Below are positions 38,001 through 50,309 of a stretch of DNA of 64,000 bases, in pieces (the first letter of the stretch is position 1; each line of letters begins with the position of its first letter). The translations under genes and the position numbers were made by a program. The stretch spans positions 3,348,001 through 3,412,000 of the forward strand of contig OZ059897.1 of the NCBI GenBank assembly GCA_964057225.1, given 5' to 3'. The DNA is from Auanema rhodensis. Lineage: Eukaryota > Nematoda > Chromadorea > Rhabditida > Rhabditidae. The notes beneath the pieces were generated by a model that was not told where the DNA came from, did no database searches, and was given only the letters and a program-made list of their open reading frames with translations.

Positions 38001-38740
38001 CGATGCGGATTTTTAAGCTGTGTCGTTCTGTGTTATCAGATTTGAGTTAGCTTAAAAATGCACCGAGATATCAACTGATATATGTTCACACTTATATCCT
38101 CGATTTTCACCCTGAAGAAATGATTTTTTCGTTGAAAAAACATTGTCCATCGTCTTTGCCTTGAAAAAAGGAATCTAAAAACATCTACTTTTTGTGAAAT
38201 TATTCAGAAATTTTTCGGGAAAATTTTTGTCAAAATGTTTTTGGAAGCAATGTTGAGTGTACATGGGAACTCAACATACACTAATGCATTATTTTTCAAA
38301 CGATAATAACTAATTTTTGTATAGAGCGTTTCTTAATGTAGTAAAGTGCATTCGATGCGGATTTTTAAGCTGCGTCGATCTGTGTTATCAGATTTGAGTT
38401 AGCTTAAAAATGCACCGAGATATCAACTGATATATGTTCACACTTATATCCTCGATTTTCACCCTGAAGAAATGATTTTTTCGTTGAAAAAACATTGTCC
38501 ATCGTCTTTGCCTTGAAAAAAGGAATCTAAAAACATCTACTTTTTGTGAAATTATTTAGAAATTTTTCGGGAAAATTTTTGTCAAAATGTTTTTGGAAGC
38601 AATGTTGAGTGTACATGGGAACTCAACATACACTAATGCATTATTTTTCAAACGATCATAACTTATTTTTGTATAGAGCGTTTCTCAATGTAGTATAGTG
38701 CATTCGATGCGGATTTTTAAGCTGCGTCGATCTGTGTTAT
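35004..38740 (+). repeat. 3.7-kb segment, copy 2
   Basis: Second copy of 28,372-32,108. It is preceded by the same deletion junction and CGATG motif, but the start of that monomer differs (CTTCGCCTTGAAAGAAGG here, CTTTGCCTTGAAAAAAGG in copy 1). This places the left recombination edge between about 34,985 and 35,010. The right edge is near 38,741. Confidence 0.9.
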
Positions 38741-38823
38741 CCGATTTGAGCTAGCTTGAAAATGTAACGAGATATCAACTGATATATGTTCACACTTATA
38801 TCCTCGATTTTCACCCTGAAGAA

Positions 38824-41800
38824 TTTATTTTTTCGTTGAATAACATTGTCCATCGTCTTTGCCTTGAAAGAAGGAATCTAAAAACATCTACTTTTTGTGA
38901 AATTATTTAGAAATTTTTCGGGAAAATTTTTGTCAAAATGTTTTTGGAAGCAATGTTGAGTGTACATGGGAACTCAGCATACACTAATGCATTATTTTTC
39001 AAACGATAATAACTAATTTTTGTATGGAGCGTTTCTTAATGTAGTAAAGTGCATTCGATGCGGATTTTTAAGCTGTGTCGTTCTGTGTTATCAGATTTGA
39101 GTTAGCTTAAAAATGCACCGAGATATCAACTGATATATGTTCACACTTATATCCTCGATTTTCACCCTGAAGAAATGATTTTTTCGTTGAAAAAACATTG
39201 TCCATCGTCTTTGCCTTGAAAAAAGGAATCTAAAAACATCTACTTTTTGTGAAATTATTCAGAAATTTTTCGGGAAAATTTTTGTCAAAATGTTTTTGGA
39301 AGCAATGTTGAGTGTACATGGGAACTCAACATACACTAATGCATTATTTTTCAAACGATCATAACTTATTTTTGTATAGAGCGTTTCTCAATGTAGTATA
39401 GTGCATTCGATGCGAATTTTTAAGCTGCGTCGATCTGTGTTATCAGATTTGAGTTAACTTAAAAATGCACCGAGATATCAACTGATATAGGTTCACACTT
39501 ATATCCTCGATTTTCACCCTGAAGAAATGATTTTTTGGTTGAAAAACATTGTCCATCGTCTTTGTCTTGAAAAAAGGAATCTAAAAACATCTACTTTTTG
39601 TGAAATTATTTAGAAATTTTTCGGGAAAATTTTTGTCAAAATGTTTTTGGAAGCAATGTTGAGTGTACATGGGAACTCAGCATACACTAATGCATTATTT
39701 TTCAAACGATAATAACTAATTTTTGTATAGAGCGTTTCTTAATGTAGTAAAGTGCATTCGATGCGGATTTTTAAGCTGTGTCGTTCTGTGTTATCAGATT
39801 TGAGTTAGCTTAAAAATGCACCGAGATATCAACTGATATATGTTCACACTTATATCCTCGATTTTCACCCTGAAGAAATGATTTTTTCGTTGAAAAAACA
39901 TTGTCCATCGTCTTTGTCATGAAAAAAGGAATCTAAAAACATATACTTTTTGTGAAATTATTCAGAAAATTTTCGGGAAAATTTTTGTCAAAATGTGTTT
40001 GGAAGCAATGTTGAGTGTACATGGGAACTCAACATACACTAATGCATTATTTTTCAAACGATCATAACTAATTTTTGTGAATAGCGTTTCTCAAGGTAGT
40101 ATAGTGCATTCGATGCGGATTTTTAAGCTGCGTCGATCTGTGTTATCAGATTTGAGTTAGCTTAAAAATGCACCGAGATATCAACTGATATAGGTTCACA
40201 CTTATATCCTCGATTTTCACCCTGAAGAAATGATTTTTTCGTTGAAAAACATTGTCCATCGTCTTCGTCATGAAAAAAGGAATCTAAAAACATCTACTTT
40301 TTGTGAAATTATTCAGAAATTTTTCGGGAAAATTTTTGTCAAAATGTTTTTGGAAGCAATGTTGAGTGTACATGGGAACTCAACATACACTAATGCATTA
40401 TTTTTCAAACGATCATAACTAATTTTTGTGAATAGCGTTTCTCAAGGTAGTATAGTGCATTCGATGCGGATTTTTAAGCTGCGTCGATCTGTGTTATCAG
40501 ATTTGAGTTAGCTTAAAAATGCACCGAGATATCAACTGATATAGGTTCACACTTATATCCTCGATTTTCACCCTGAAGAAATGATTTTTTCGTTGAAAAA
40601 CATTGTTCATCGTCTTCGTCATGAAAAAAGGAATCTAAAAACATCTACTTTTTGTGAAATTATTCAGAAATTTTTCGGGAAAATTTTTGTCAAAATGTTT
40701 TTGGAAGCAATGTTGAGTGTACATGGGAACTCAACATACACTAATGCATTATTTTTCAAACGATCATAACTTATTTTTGTATAGAGCGTTTCTCAATGCA
40801 GTATAGTGCATTCGATGCGGATTTTTAAGCTGCGTCGATCTGTGTTATCCGATTTGAGCTAGCTTGAAAATGTACCGAGATATCAACTGATATATGTTCA
40901 CACTTATATCCTCGATTTTCACCCTGAAGAATTTATTTTTTCGTTGAATAACATTGTCCATCGTCTTCGCCTTGAAAGAAGGAATCTAAAAACATCTACT
41001 TTTTGTGAAATTATTTAGAAATTTTTCGGGAAAATTTTTGTCAAAATGTTTTTGGAAGCAATGTTGAGTGTACATGGGAACTCAGCATACACTAATGCAT
41101 TATTTTTCAAACGATAATAACTAATTTTTGTATAGAGCGTTTCTTAATGTAGTAAAGTGCATTCGATGCGGATTTTTAAGCTGTGTCGTTCTGTGTTATC
41201 AGATTTGAGTTAGCTTAAAAATGCACCGAGATATCAACTGATATATGTTCACACTTATATCCTCGATTTTCACCCTGAAGAAATGATTTTTTCGTTGAAA
41301 AAACATTGTCCATCGTCTTTGCCTTGAAAAAAGGAATCTAAAAACATCTACTTTTTGTGAAATTATTCAGAAATTTTTCGGGAAAATTTTTGTCAAAATG
41401 TTTTTGGAAGCAATGTTGAGTGTACATGGGAACTCAACATACACTAATGCATTATTTTTCAAACGATCATAACTTATTTTTGTATAGAGCGTTTCTCAAT
41501 GTAGTATAGTGCATTCGATGCGGATTTTTAAGCTGCGTCGATCTGTGTTATCAGATTTGAGTTAACTTAAAAATGCACCGAGATATCAACTGATATAGGT
41601 TCACACTTATATCCTCGATTTTCACCCTGAAGAAATGATTTTTTCGTTGAAAAAACATTGTCCATCGTCTTTGTCATGAAAAAAGGAATCTAAAAACATA
41701 TACTTTTTGTGAAATTATTCAGAAAATTTTCGGGAAAATTTTTGTCAAAATGTGTTTGGAAGCAATGTTGAGTGTACATGGGAACTCAACATACACTAAT

Positions 41801-42337
41801 GCATTATTTTTCAAACGATCATAACTAATTTTTGTGAATAGCGTTTCTCAAGGTAGTATAGTGCATTCGATGCGGATTTTTAAGCTGCGTCGATCTGTGT
41901 TATCAGATTTGAGTTAGCTTAAAAATGCACCGAGATATCAACTGATATAGGTTCACACTTATATCCTCGATTTTCACCCTGAAGAAATGATTTTTTCGTT
42001 GAAAAACATTGTCCATCGTCTTCGTCATGAAAAAAGGAATCTAAAAACATCTACTTTTTGTGAAATTATTCAGAAATTTTTCGGGAAAATTTTTGTCAAA
42101 ATGTTTTTGGAAGCAATGTTGAGTGTACATGGGAACTCAACATACACTAATGCATTATTTTTCAAACGATCATAACTAATTTTTGTATAAAGCGTTTCTT
42201 AATGTAGTATAGTGCATTCGATGCGGATTTTTAAGCTGCGTCGATCTGTGTTATCAGATTTGAGTTAGCTTAAAAATGCACCGAGATATCAACAGATATA
42301 TGTTCACACTTATATCCTCGATTTTCACCCTGAAGAA
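38824..42337 (+). repeat. Complex mosaic with a partial 5-mer (1,757 bp)
   Basis: ATGTGTTTGG (a G in the T run) occurs at 39,994 and 41,751, and GTGAATAGCG at about 40,077 and 41,834, both 1,757 bp apart. This supports a 5-mer from about 39,870, repeated for roughly 560 bp. Within it, two nearly identical A-like monomers lie next to each other at 40,230 and 40,581; GTGAATAGCG precedes each of them and the second reads ATTGTTCATCG. TGTCGTTCTG recurs near 39,076, 39,779 and 41,186. GTAACGAG near 38,765 is private. Confidence 0.75.
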
Positions 42338-42641
42338 ATGATTTTTTCGTTGAAAAAACATTGTCCATCGTCTTTGCCTTGAAAAAAGGAATCTAAAAAC
42401 ATCTACTTTTTGTGAAATTATTCAGAAATTTTTCGGGAAAATTTTTGTCAAAATGTTTTTGGAAGCAATGTTGAGTGTACATGGGAACTCAACATACACT
42501 AATGCATTATTTTTCAAACGATAATAACTAATTTTTGTATAGAGCGTTTCTTAATGTAGTAAAGTGCATTCGATGCGGATTTTTAAGAGATATCAACTGA
42601 TATATGTTCACACTTATATCCTCGATTTTCACCCTGAAGAA
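42338..42641 (+). repeat. Short monomer 3 (304 bp, same deletion)
   Basis: Junction at 42,587/42,588 in a copy with ATAATAACTAA and TCTTAATGTAGTAAAG, a right-half haplotype different from short monomers 1 and 2. It is followed directly by another short monomer. Confidence 0.95.
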
Positions 42642-42945
42642 ATGATTTTTTCGTTGAAAAAACATTGTCCATCGTCTTTACCTTGAAAAAAGGAATCTAA
42701 AAACATCTACTTTTTGTGAAATTATCCAGAAATTTTTCGGGAAAATTTTTGTCAAAATGTTTTTGGAAGCAATGTTGAGTGTACATGGGAACTCAACATA
42801 CACTAATGCATTATTTTTCAAACGATAATAACTAATTTTTGTATAGAGCGTTTCTTAATGTAGTAAAGTGCATTCGATGCGGATTTTTAAGAGATATCAA
42901 CTGATATATGTTCACACTTATATCCTCGATTTTCACCCTGAAGAA
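42642..42945 (+). repeat. Short monomer 4 (304 bp, same deletion, adjacent to 3)
   Basis: Junction at 42,891/42,892. It has CTTTACCTTG and TTATCCAG, seen only in this family of short copies. Two short copies in a row suggest a local duplication of the deleted form. Confidence 0.95.
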
Positions 42946-45052
42946 ATGATTTTTTCGTTGAAAAAACATTGTCCATCGTCTTTACCTTGAAAAAAGGAAT
43001 CTAAAAACATCTACTTTTTGTGAAATTATTCAGAAATTTTTCGGGAAAATTTTTGTCAAAATGTTTTTGGAAGCAATGTTGAGTGTACATGGGAACTCAA
43101 CATACACTAATGCATTATTTTTCAAACGATAATAACTAATTTTTGTATAGAGCGTTTCTTAATGTAGTAAAGTGCATTCGATGCGGATTTTTAAGTTGCG
43201 TTGATCTTTGTTATCAGATTTGAGTTAGCTTAAAAATGCACCGAGATATCAACTGATATATGTTCACACTTATATCCTCGATTTTCACCCTGAAGAAATG
43301 ATTTTTTCGTTGAATAACATTGTCCATCATCTTCGTCTTGAGAAAAGGAATCTAAAAACATCTACTTTTTGTGAAATTATTTAGAAATTTTTCGGGAAAA
43401 TTTTTGTCAAAATGTTTTTGGAAGCAATGTTGAGTGTACATGGGAACTCAACATACACTAATGCATTATTTTTCAAACGATCATAACTAATTTTTGTAAA
43501 TAGCGTTTCTCGATGTAGTATAGTGCACTCGATGCGGATTTTTAAGCTGCGTTGATCTGTGTTATCAGATTTGAGTTAACTTAAAAATGCACCGAGATAT
43601 CAACTGATATAGGTTCACACGTATATCCTCGATTTTCACCCTGAAGAAATGATTTTTTCGTTGAAAAACATTGTCCATCGTCTTCGTCATGAAAAAAGGA
43701 ATCTAAAAACATCTACTTTTTGTGAAATTATTCAGAAAATTTTCGGGAAAATTTTTGTCAAAATGTTTTTGGAAGCAATGTTGAGTGTACATGGGAACTC
43801 AACATACACTAATGCATTATTTTTCAAACGATCATAACTTATTTTTGTATAGAGCGTTTCTCAATGTAGTATGGTGCATTCGATGCGGATTTTTAAGCTG
43901 CGTCGATCTGTGTTATCCGATTTGAGCTAGCTTAAAAATGCACCGAGATATCAACTGATATATGTTCACACTTATATCCTCGATTTTCACCCTGAAGAAA
44001 TGATTTTTTGGTTGAAAAACATTGTCCATCGTCTTTGTCTTGAAAAAAGGAATCTAAAAACATCTACTTTTTGTGAAATTATTTAGAAATTTTTCAGGAA
44101 AATTTTTGTCAAAATGTTTTTGGAAGCAATGTTGAGTGTACATGGGAACTCAGCATACACTAATGCATTATTTTTCAAACGATCATAACTAATTTTTGTA
44201 TAAAGCGTTTCTTAATGTAGTATAGTGCATTAGATGCGGATTTTTAAGCTGCGTCGATCTGTGTTATCCGATTTGAGCTAGCTTAAAAATGTACCGAGAT
44301 ATCAACTGATATATGTTCACACTTATATCCTCGATTTTCACCCTGAAGAAATGATTTTTTGGTTGAAAAACATTGTCCATCGTCTTTGTCTTGAAAAAAG
44401 GAATCTAAAAACATCTACTTTTTGTGAAATTATTTAGAAATTTTTCAGGAAAATTTTTGTCAAAATGTTTTTGGAAGCAATGTTGAGTGTACATGGGAAC
44501 TCAGCATACACTAATGCATTATTTTTCAAACGATCATAACTAATTTTTGTATAAAGCGTTTCTTAATGTAGTATAGTGCATTCGATGCGGATTTTTAAGC
44601 TGCGTCGATCTGTGTTATCAGATTTGAGTTAGCTTAAAAATGCACCGAGATATCAACTGATATAGGTTCACACTTATATCCTCGATTTTCACCCTGAAGA
44701 AATGATTTTTTCGTTGAAAAACATTGTCCATCGTCTTCGTCATGAAAAAAGGAATCTAAAAACATCTACTTTTTGTGAAATTATTCAGAAATTTTTCGGG
44801 AAAATTTTTGTCAAAATGTTTTTGGAAGCAATGTTGAGTGTACATGGGAACTCAACATACACTAATGCATTATTTTTCAAACGATCATAACTAATTTTTG
44901 TATAAAGCGTTTCTTAATGTAGTATAGTGCATTCGATGCGGATTTTTAAGCTGCGTCGATCTGTGTTATCAGATTTGAGTTAGCTTAAAAATGCACCGAG
45001 ATATCAACTGATATATGTTCACACTTATATCCTCGATTTTCACCCTGAAGAA

Positions 45053-45355
45053 ATGATTTTTTCGTTGAATAACATTGTCCATCGTCTTTGCCTTGAAAAA
45101 AGGAATCTAAAAACATCTACTTTTTGTGAAATTATTTAGAAATTTTTCGGGAAAATTTTTGTCAAAATGTTTTTGGAAGCAATGTTGAGTGTACATGGGA
45201 ACTCAACATACACTAATGCATTATTTTTCAAACGATAATAACTAATTTTTGTATAGAGCGTTTCTTAATGTAGTAAAGTGCATTCGATGCGGATTTTTAA
45301 GAGATATCAACTGATATATGTTCACACTTATATCCTCGATTTTCACCCTGAAGAA
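45053..45355 (+). repeat. Short monomer 5 (303 bp, same deletion)
   Basis: Junction at 45,301/45,302. This is the equivalent of short monomer 3 in the second 8-monomer unit, but its left half has CGTTGAATAAC and TTAGAAA. The unit edge therefore lies inside this copy. Confidence 0.95.
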
Positions 45356-45659
45356 ATGATTTTTTCGTTGAAAAAACATTGTCCATCGTCTTTACCTTGA
45401 AAAAAGGAATCTAAAAACATCTACTTTTTGTGAAATTATCCAGAAATTTTTCGGGAAAATTTTTGTCAAAATGTTTTTGGAAGCAATGTTGAGTGTACAT
45501 GGGAACTCAACATACACTAATGCATTATTTTTCAAACGATAATAACTAATTTTTGTATAGAGCGTTTCTTAATGTAGTAAAGTGCATTCGATGCGGATTT
45601 TCAAGAGATATCAACTGATATATGTTCACACTTATATCCTCGATTTTCACCCTGAAGAA
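45356..45659 (+). repeat. Short monomer 6 (304 bp, same deletion)
   Basis: Junction at 45,605/45,606, where a private change gives TTTTCAAG instead of TTTTTAAG. It shares CTTTACCTTG and TTATCCAG with short monomer 4, to which it corresponds at 2,714 bp. Confidence 0.95.
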
Positions 45660-47766
45660 ATGATTTTTTCGTTGAAAAAACATTGTCCATCGTCTTTACC
45701 TTGAAAAAAGGAATCTAAAAACATCTACTTTTTGTGAAATTATTCAGAAATTTTTCGGGAAAATTTTTGTCAAAATGTTTTTGGAAGCAATGTTGAGTGT
45801 ACATGGGAACTCAACATACACTAATGCATTATTTTTCAAACGATAATAACTAATTTTTGTATAGAGCGTTTCTTAATGTAGTAAAGTGCATTCGATGCGG
45901 ATTTTTAAGTTGCGTTGATCTTTGTTATCAGATTTGAGTTAGCTTAAAAATGCACCGAGATATCAACTGATATATGTTCACACTTATATCCTCGATTTTC
46001 ACCCTGAAGAAATGATTTTTTCGTTGAATAACATTGTCCATCATCTTCGTCTTGAGAAAAGGAATCTAAAAACATCTACTTTTTGTGAAATTATTTAGAA
46101 ATTTTTCGGGAAAATTTTTGTCAAAATGTTTTTGGAAGCAATGTTGAGTGTACATGGGAACTCAACATACACTAATGCATTATTTTTCAAACGATCATAA
46201 CTAATTTTTGTAAATAGCGTTTCTCGATGTAGTATAGTGCACTCGATGCGGATTTTTAAGCTGCGTTGATCTGTGTTATCAGATTTGAGTTAACTTAAAA
46301 ATGCACCGAGATATCAACTGATATAGGTTCACACGTATATCCTCGATTTTCACCCTGAAGAAATGATTTTTTCGTTGAAAAACATTGTCCATCGTCTTCG
46401 TCATGAAAAAAGGAATCTAAAAACATCTACTTTTTGTGAAATTATTCAGAAAATTTTCGGGAAAATTTTTGTCAAAATGTTTTTGGAAGCAATGTTGAGT
46501 GTACATGGGAACTCAACATACACTAATGCATTATTTTTCAAACGATCATAACTTATTTTTGTATAGAGCGTTTCTCAATGTAGTATGGTGCATTCGATGC
46601 GGATTTTTAAGCTGCGTCGATCTGTGTTATCCGATTTGAGCTAGCTTAAAAATGCACCGAGATATCAACTGATATATGTTCACACTTATATCCTCGATTT
46701 TCACCCTGAAGAAATGATTTTTTGGTTGAAAAACATTGTCCATCGTCTTCGTCTTGAAAAAAGGAATCTAAAAACATCTACTTTTTGTGAAATTATTTAG
46801 AAATTTTTCAGGAAAATTTTTGTCAAAATGTTTTTGGAAGCAATGTTGAGTGTACATGGGAACTCAACATACACTAATGCATTATTTTTCAAACGATCAT
46901 AACTTATTTTTGTATAGAGCGTTTCTCAATGTAGTATGGTGCATTCGATGCGGATTTTTAAGCTGCGTCGATCTGTGTTATCCGATTTGAGCTAGCTTAA
47001 AAATGTACCGAGATATCAACTGATATATGTTCACACTTATATCCTCGATTTTCACCCTGAAGAAATGATTTTTTGGTTGAAAAACATTGTCCATCGTCTT
47101 CGTCTTGAAAAAAGGAATCTAAAAACATCTACTTTTTGTGAAATTATTCAGAAAATTTTCGGGAAAATTTTTGTCAAAATGTTTTTGGAAGCAATGTTGA
47201 GTGTACATGGGAACTCAACATACACTAATGCATTATTTTTCAAACGATCATAACTTATTTTTGTATAGAGCGTTTCTCAATGTAGTATGGTGCATTCGAT
47301 GCGGATTTTTAAGCTGCGTCGATCTGTGTTATCCGATTTGAGCTAGCTTAAAAATGTACCGAGATATCAACTGATATATGTTCACACTTATATCCTCGAT
47401 TTTCACCCTGAAGAAATGATTTTTTGGTTGAAAAACATTGTCCATCGTCTTTGTCTTGAAAAAAGGAATCTAAAAACATCTACTTTTTGTGAAATTATTT
47501 AGAAATTTTTCAGGAAAATTTTTGTCAAAATGTTTTTGGAAGCAATGTTGAGTGTACATGGGAACTCAGCATACACTAATGCATTATTTTTCAAACGATC
47601 ATAACTAATTTTTGTATTAAGCGTTTATCAATGTAGTATAGTGCATTCGATGCGGATTTTTAAGCTGCGTCGATCTGTGTTATCGGATTTGAGTTAACTT
47701 AAAAATGCACCGAGATATCAACTGATATAGGTTCACACTTATATCCTCGATTTTCACCCTGAAGAA

Positions 47767-50309
47767 ATGATTTTTTCGTTGAAAAACATTGTCCATCGTC
47801 TTCGTCATGAAAAAAGGAATCTAAAAACATCTACTTTTTGTGAAATTATTCAGAAAATTTTCGGGAAAATTTTTGTCAAAATGTTTTTGGAAGCAATGTT
47901 GAGTGTACATGGGAACTCAACATACACTAATGCATTATTTTTCAAACGATCATAACTTATTTTTGTATAGAGCGTTTCTCAATGTAGTATGGTGCATTCG
48001 ATGCGGATTTTTAAGCTGCGTCGATCTGTGTTATCCGATTTGAGCTAGCTTAAAAATGCACCGAGATATCAACTGATATATGTTCACACTTATATCCTCG
48101 ATTTTCACCCTGAAGAAATGATTTTTTGGTTGAAAAACATTGTCCATCGTCTTCGTCTTGAAAAAAGGAATCTAAAAACATCTACTTTTTGTGAAATTAT
48201 TTAGAAATTTTTCAGGAAAATTTTTGTCAAAATGTTTTTGGAAGCAATGTTGAGTGTACATGGGAACTCAACATACACTAATGCATTATTTTTCAAACGA
48301 TCATAACTTATTTTTGTATAGAGCGTTTCTCAATGTAGTATGGTGCATTCGATGCGGATTTTTAAGCTGCGTCGATCTGTGTTATCCGATTTGAGCTAGC
48401 TTAAAAATGTACCGAGATATCAACTGATATATGTTCACACTTATATCCTCGATTTTCACCCTGAAGAAATGATTTTTTGGTTGAAAAACATTGTCCATCG
48501 TCTTTGTCTTGAAAAAAGGAATCTAAAAACATCTACTTTTTGTGAAATTATTTAGAAATTTTTCAGGAAAATTTTTGTCAAAATGTTTTTGGAAGCAATG
48601 TTGAGTGTACATGGGAACTCAGCATACACTAATGCATTATTTTTCAAACGATCATAACTAATTTTTGTATTAAGCGTTTATCAATGTAGTATAGTGCATT
48701 CGATGCGGATTTTTAAGCTGCGTCGATCTGTGTTATCAGATTTGAGCTAGCTTAAAAATGCACCGAGATATCAACTGATATATGTTCACACTTATATCCT
48801 CGATTTTCACCCTGAAGAAATGATTTTTTGGTTGAAAAACATTGTCCATCGTCTTCGTCTTGAAAAAAGGAATCTAAAAACATCTACTTTTTGTGAAATT
48901 ATTTAGAAATTTTTCAGGAAAATTTTTGTCAAAATGTTTTTGGAAGCAATGTTGAGTGTACATGGGAACTCAACATACACTAATGCATTATTTTTCAAAC
49001 GATCATAACTTATTTTTGTATAGAGCGTTTCTCAATGTAGTATGGTGCATTCGATGCGGATTTTTAAGCTGCGTCGATCTGTGTTATCCGATTTGAGCTA
49101 GCTTAAAAATGTACCGAGATATCAACTGATATATGTTCACACTTATATCCTCGATTTTCACCCTGAAGAAATGATTTTTTGGTTGAATAACATTGTCCAT
49201 CGTCTTTGTCTTGAAAAAAGGAATCTAGAAACATCTACTTTTTGTGAAATTATTTAGAAATTTTTCAGGAAAATTTTTGTCAAAATGTTTTTGGAAGCAA
49301 TGTTGAGTGTACATGGGAACTCAGCATACACTAATGCATTATTTTTCAAACGATCATAACTAATTTTTGTTTAAAGCGTTTCTTAATGTAGTATAGTGCA
49401 TTCGATGCGGATTTTTAAGCTGCGTCGATCTGTGTTATCAGATTTGAGTTAGCTTAAAAATGCACCGAGATATCAACTGATATATGTTCACACTTATATC
49501 CTCGATTTTCACCCTGAAGAAATGATTTTTTCGTTGAAAAAACATTGTCCATCGTCTTTGCCTTGAAAAAAGGAATCTAAAAACATCTACTTTTTGTGAA
49601 ATTATTTAGAAATTTTTCGGGAAAATTTTTGTCAAAATGTTTTTGGAAGCAATGTTGAGTGTACATGGGAACTCAACATACACTAATGCATTATTTTTCA
49701 AACGATCATAACTTATTTTTGTATAGAGCGTTTCTCAATGTAGTATGGTGCATTCGATGCGGATTTTTAAGCTGCGTCGATCTGTGTTATCAGATTTGAG
49801 TTAGCTTAAAAATGCACCGAGATATCAACTGATATATGTTCACACTTATATCCTCGATTTTCACCCTGAAGAAATGATTTTTTCGTTGAATAACATTGTC
49901 CATCATCTTCGTCTTGAGAAAAGGAATCTAAAAACATCTACTTTTTGTGAAATTATTTAGAAATTTTTCGGGAAAATTTTTGTCAAAATGTTTTTGGAAG
50001 CAATGTTGAGTGTACATGGGAACTCAACATACACTAATGCATTATTTTTCAAACGATCATAACTAATTTTTGTAAATAGCGTTTCTCGATGTAGTATAGT
50101 GCACTCGATGCGGATTTTTAAGCTGCGTTGATCTGTGTTATCAGATTTGAGTTAACTTAAAAATGCACCGAGATATCAACTGATATAGGTTCACACGTAT
50201 ATCCTCGATTTTCACCCTGAAGAAATGATTTTTTCGTTGAAAAACATTGTCCATCGTCTTCGTCATGAAAAAAGGAATCTAAAAACATCTACTTTTTGTG
50301 AAATTATTC
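47767..50309 (+). repeat. A-D-D-D-D-B-E run leading into the 7-mer
   Basis: Monomers start at 47767, 48118, 48469, 48820, 49171, 49522, 49874 and 50225. GTATTAAGCGTTTATC occurs at 47,614 and 48,667 (1,053 bp, three monomers), so a trimer is repeated within the run. The 49,171 copy has GAATAAC in a D background and a TCTAGA site near 49,225. D monomers here carry TTTTCAGGAAAA, a CpG-loss variant of TTTTCGGGAAAA. Confidence 0.78.

Larger units (their letters stand above)
42338..45052 (+). repeat. 8-monomer unit with two short monomers, copy 1 (about 2,714 bp)
   Basis: Starts with two adjacent 304-bp deletion monomers, then 42946, 43298 (E), 43649 (A), 44000 (D), 44351 (D) and 44702. Markers repeated 2,714 bp later are ATCTTTGTTATC (near 43,204), GTGCACTCGATG (near 43,523), CACACGTATATCC (near 43,616) and GTATGGTGC (near 43,869). 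Clear matching runs to about 44.1 kb. The last two monomers then differ from the second copy. Confidence 0.82.
45053..47766 (+). repeat. 8-monomer unit with two short monomers, copy 2
   Basis: Repeats the adjacent pair of deletion monomers (45,053 and 45,356), the ATCTTTGTTATC monomer and the E-A-D order. It then continues with three D-type monomers. The 47,065 copy is a hybrid: D at its start, then the A-type CAGAAAATTTTCGGG. The second short monomer carries a private TTTTCAAG at its deletion junction. Confidence 0.82.
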
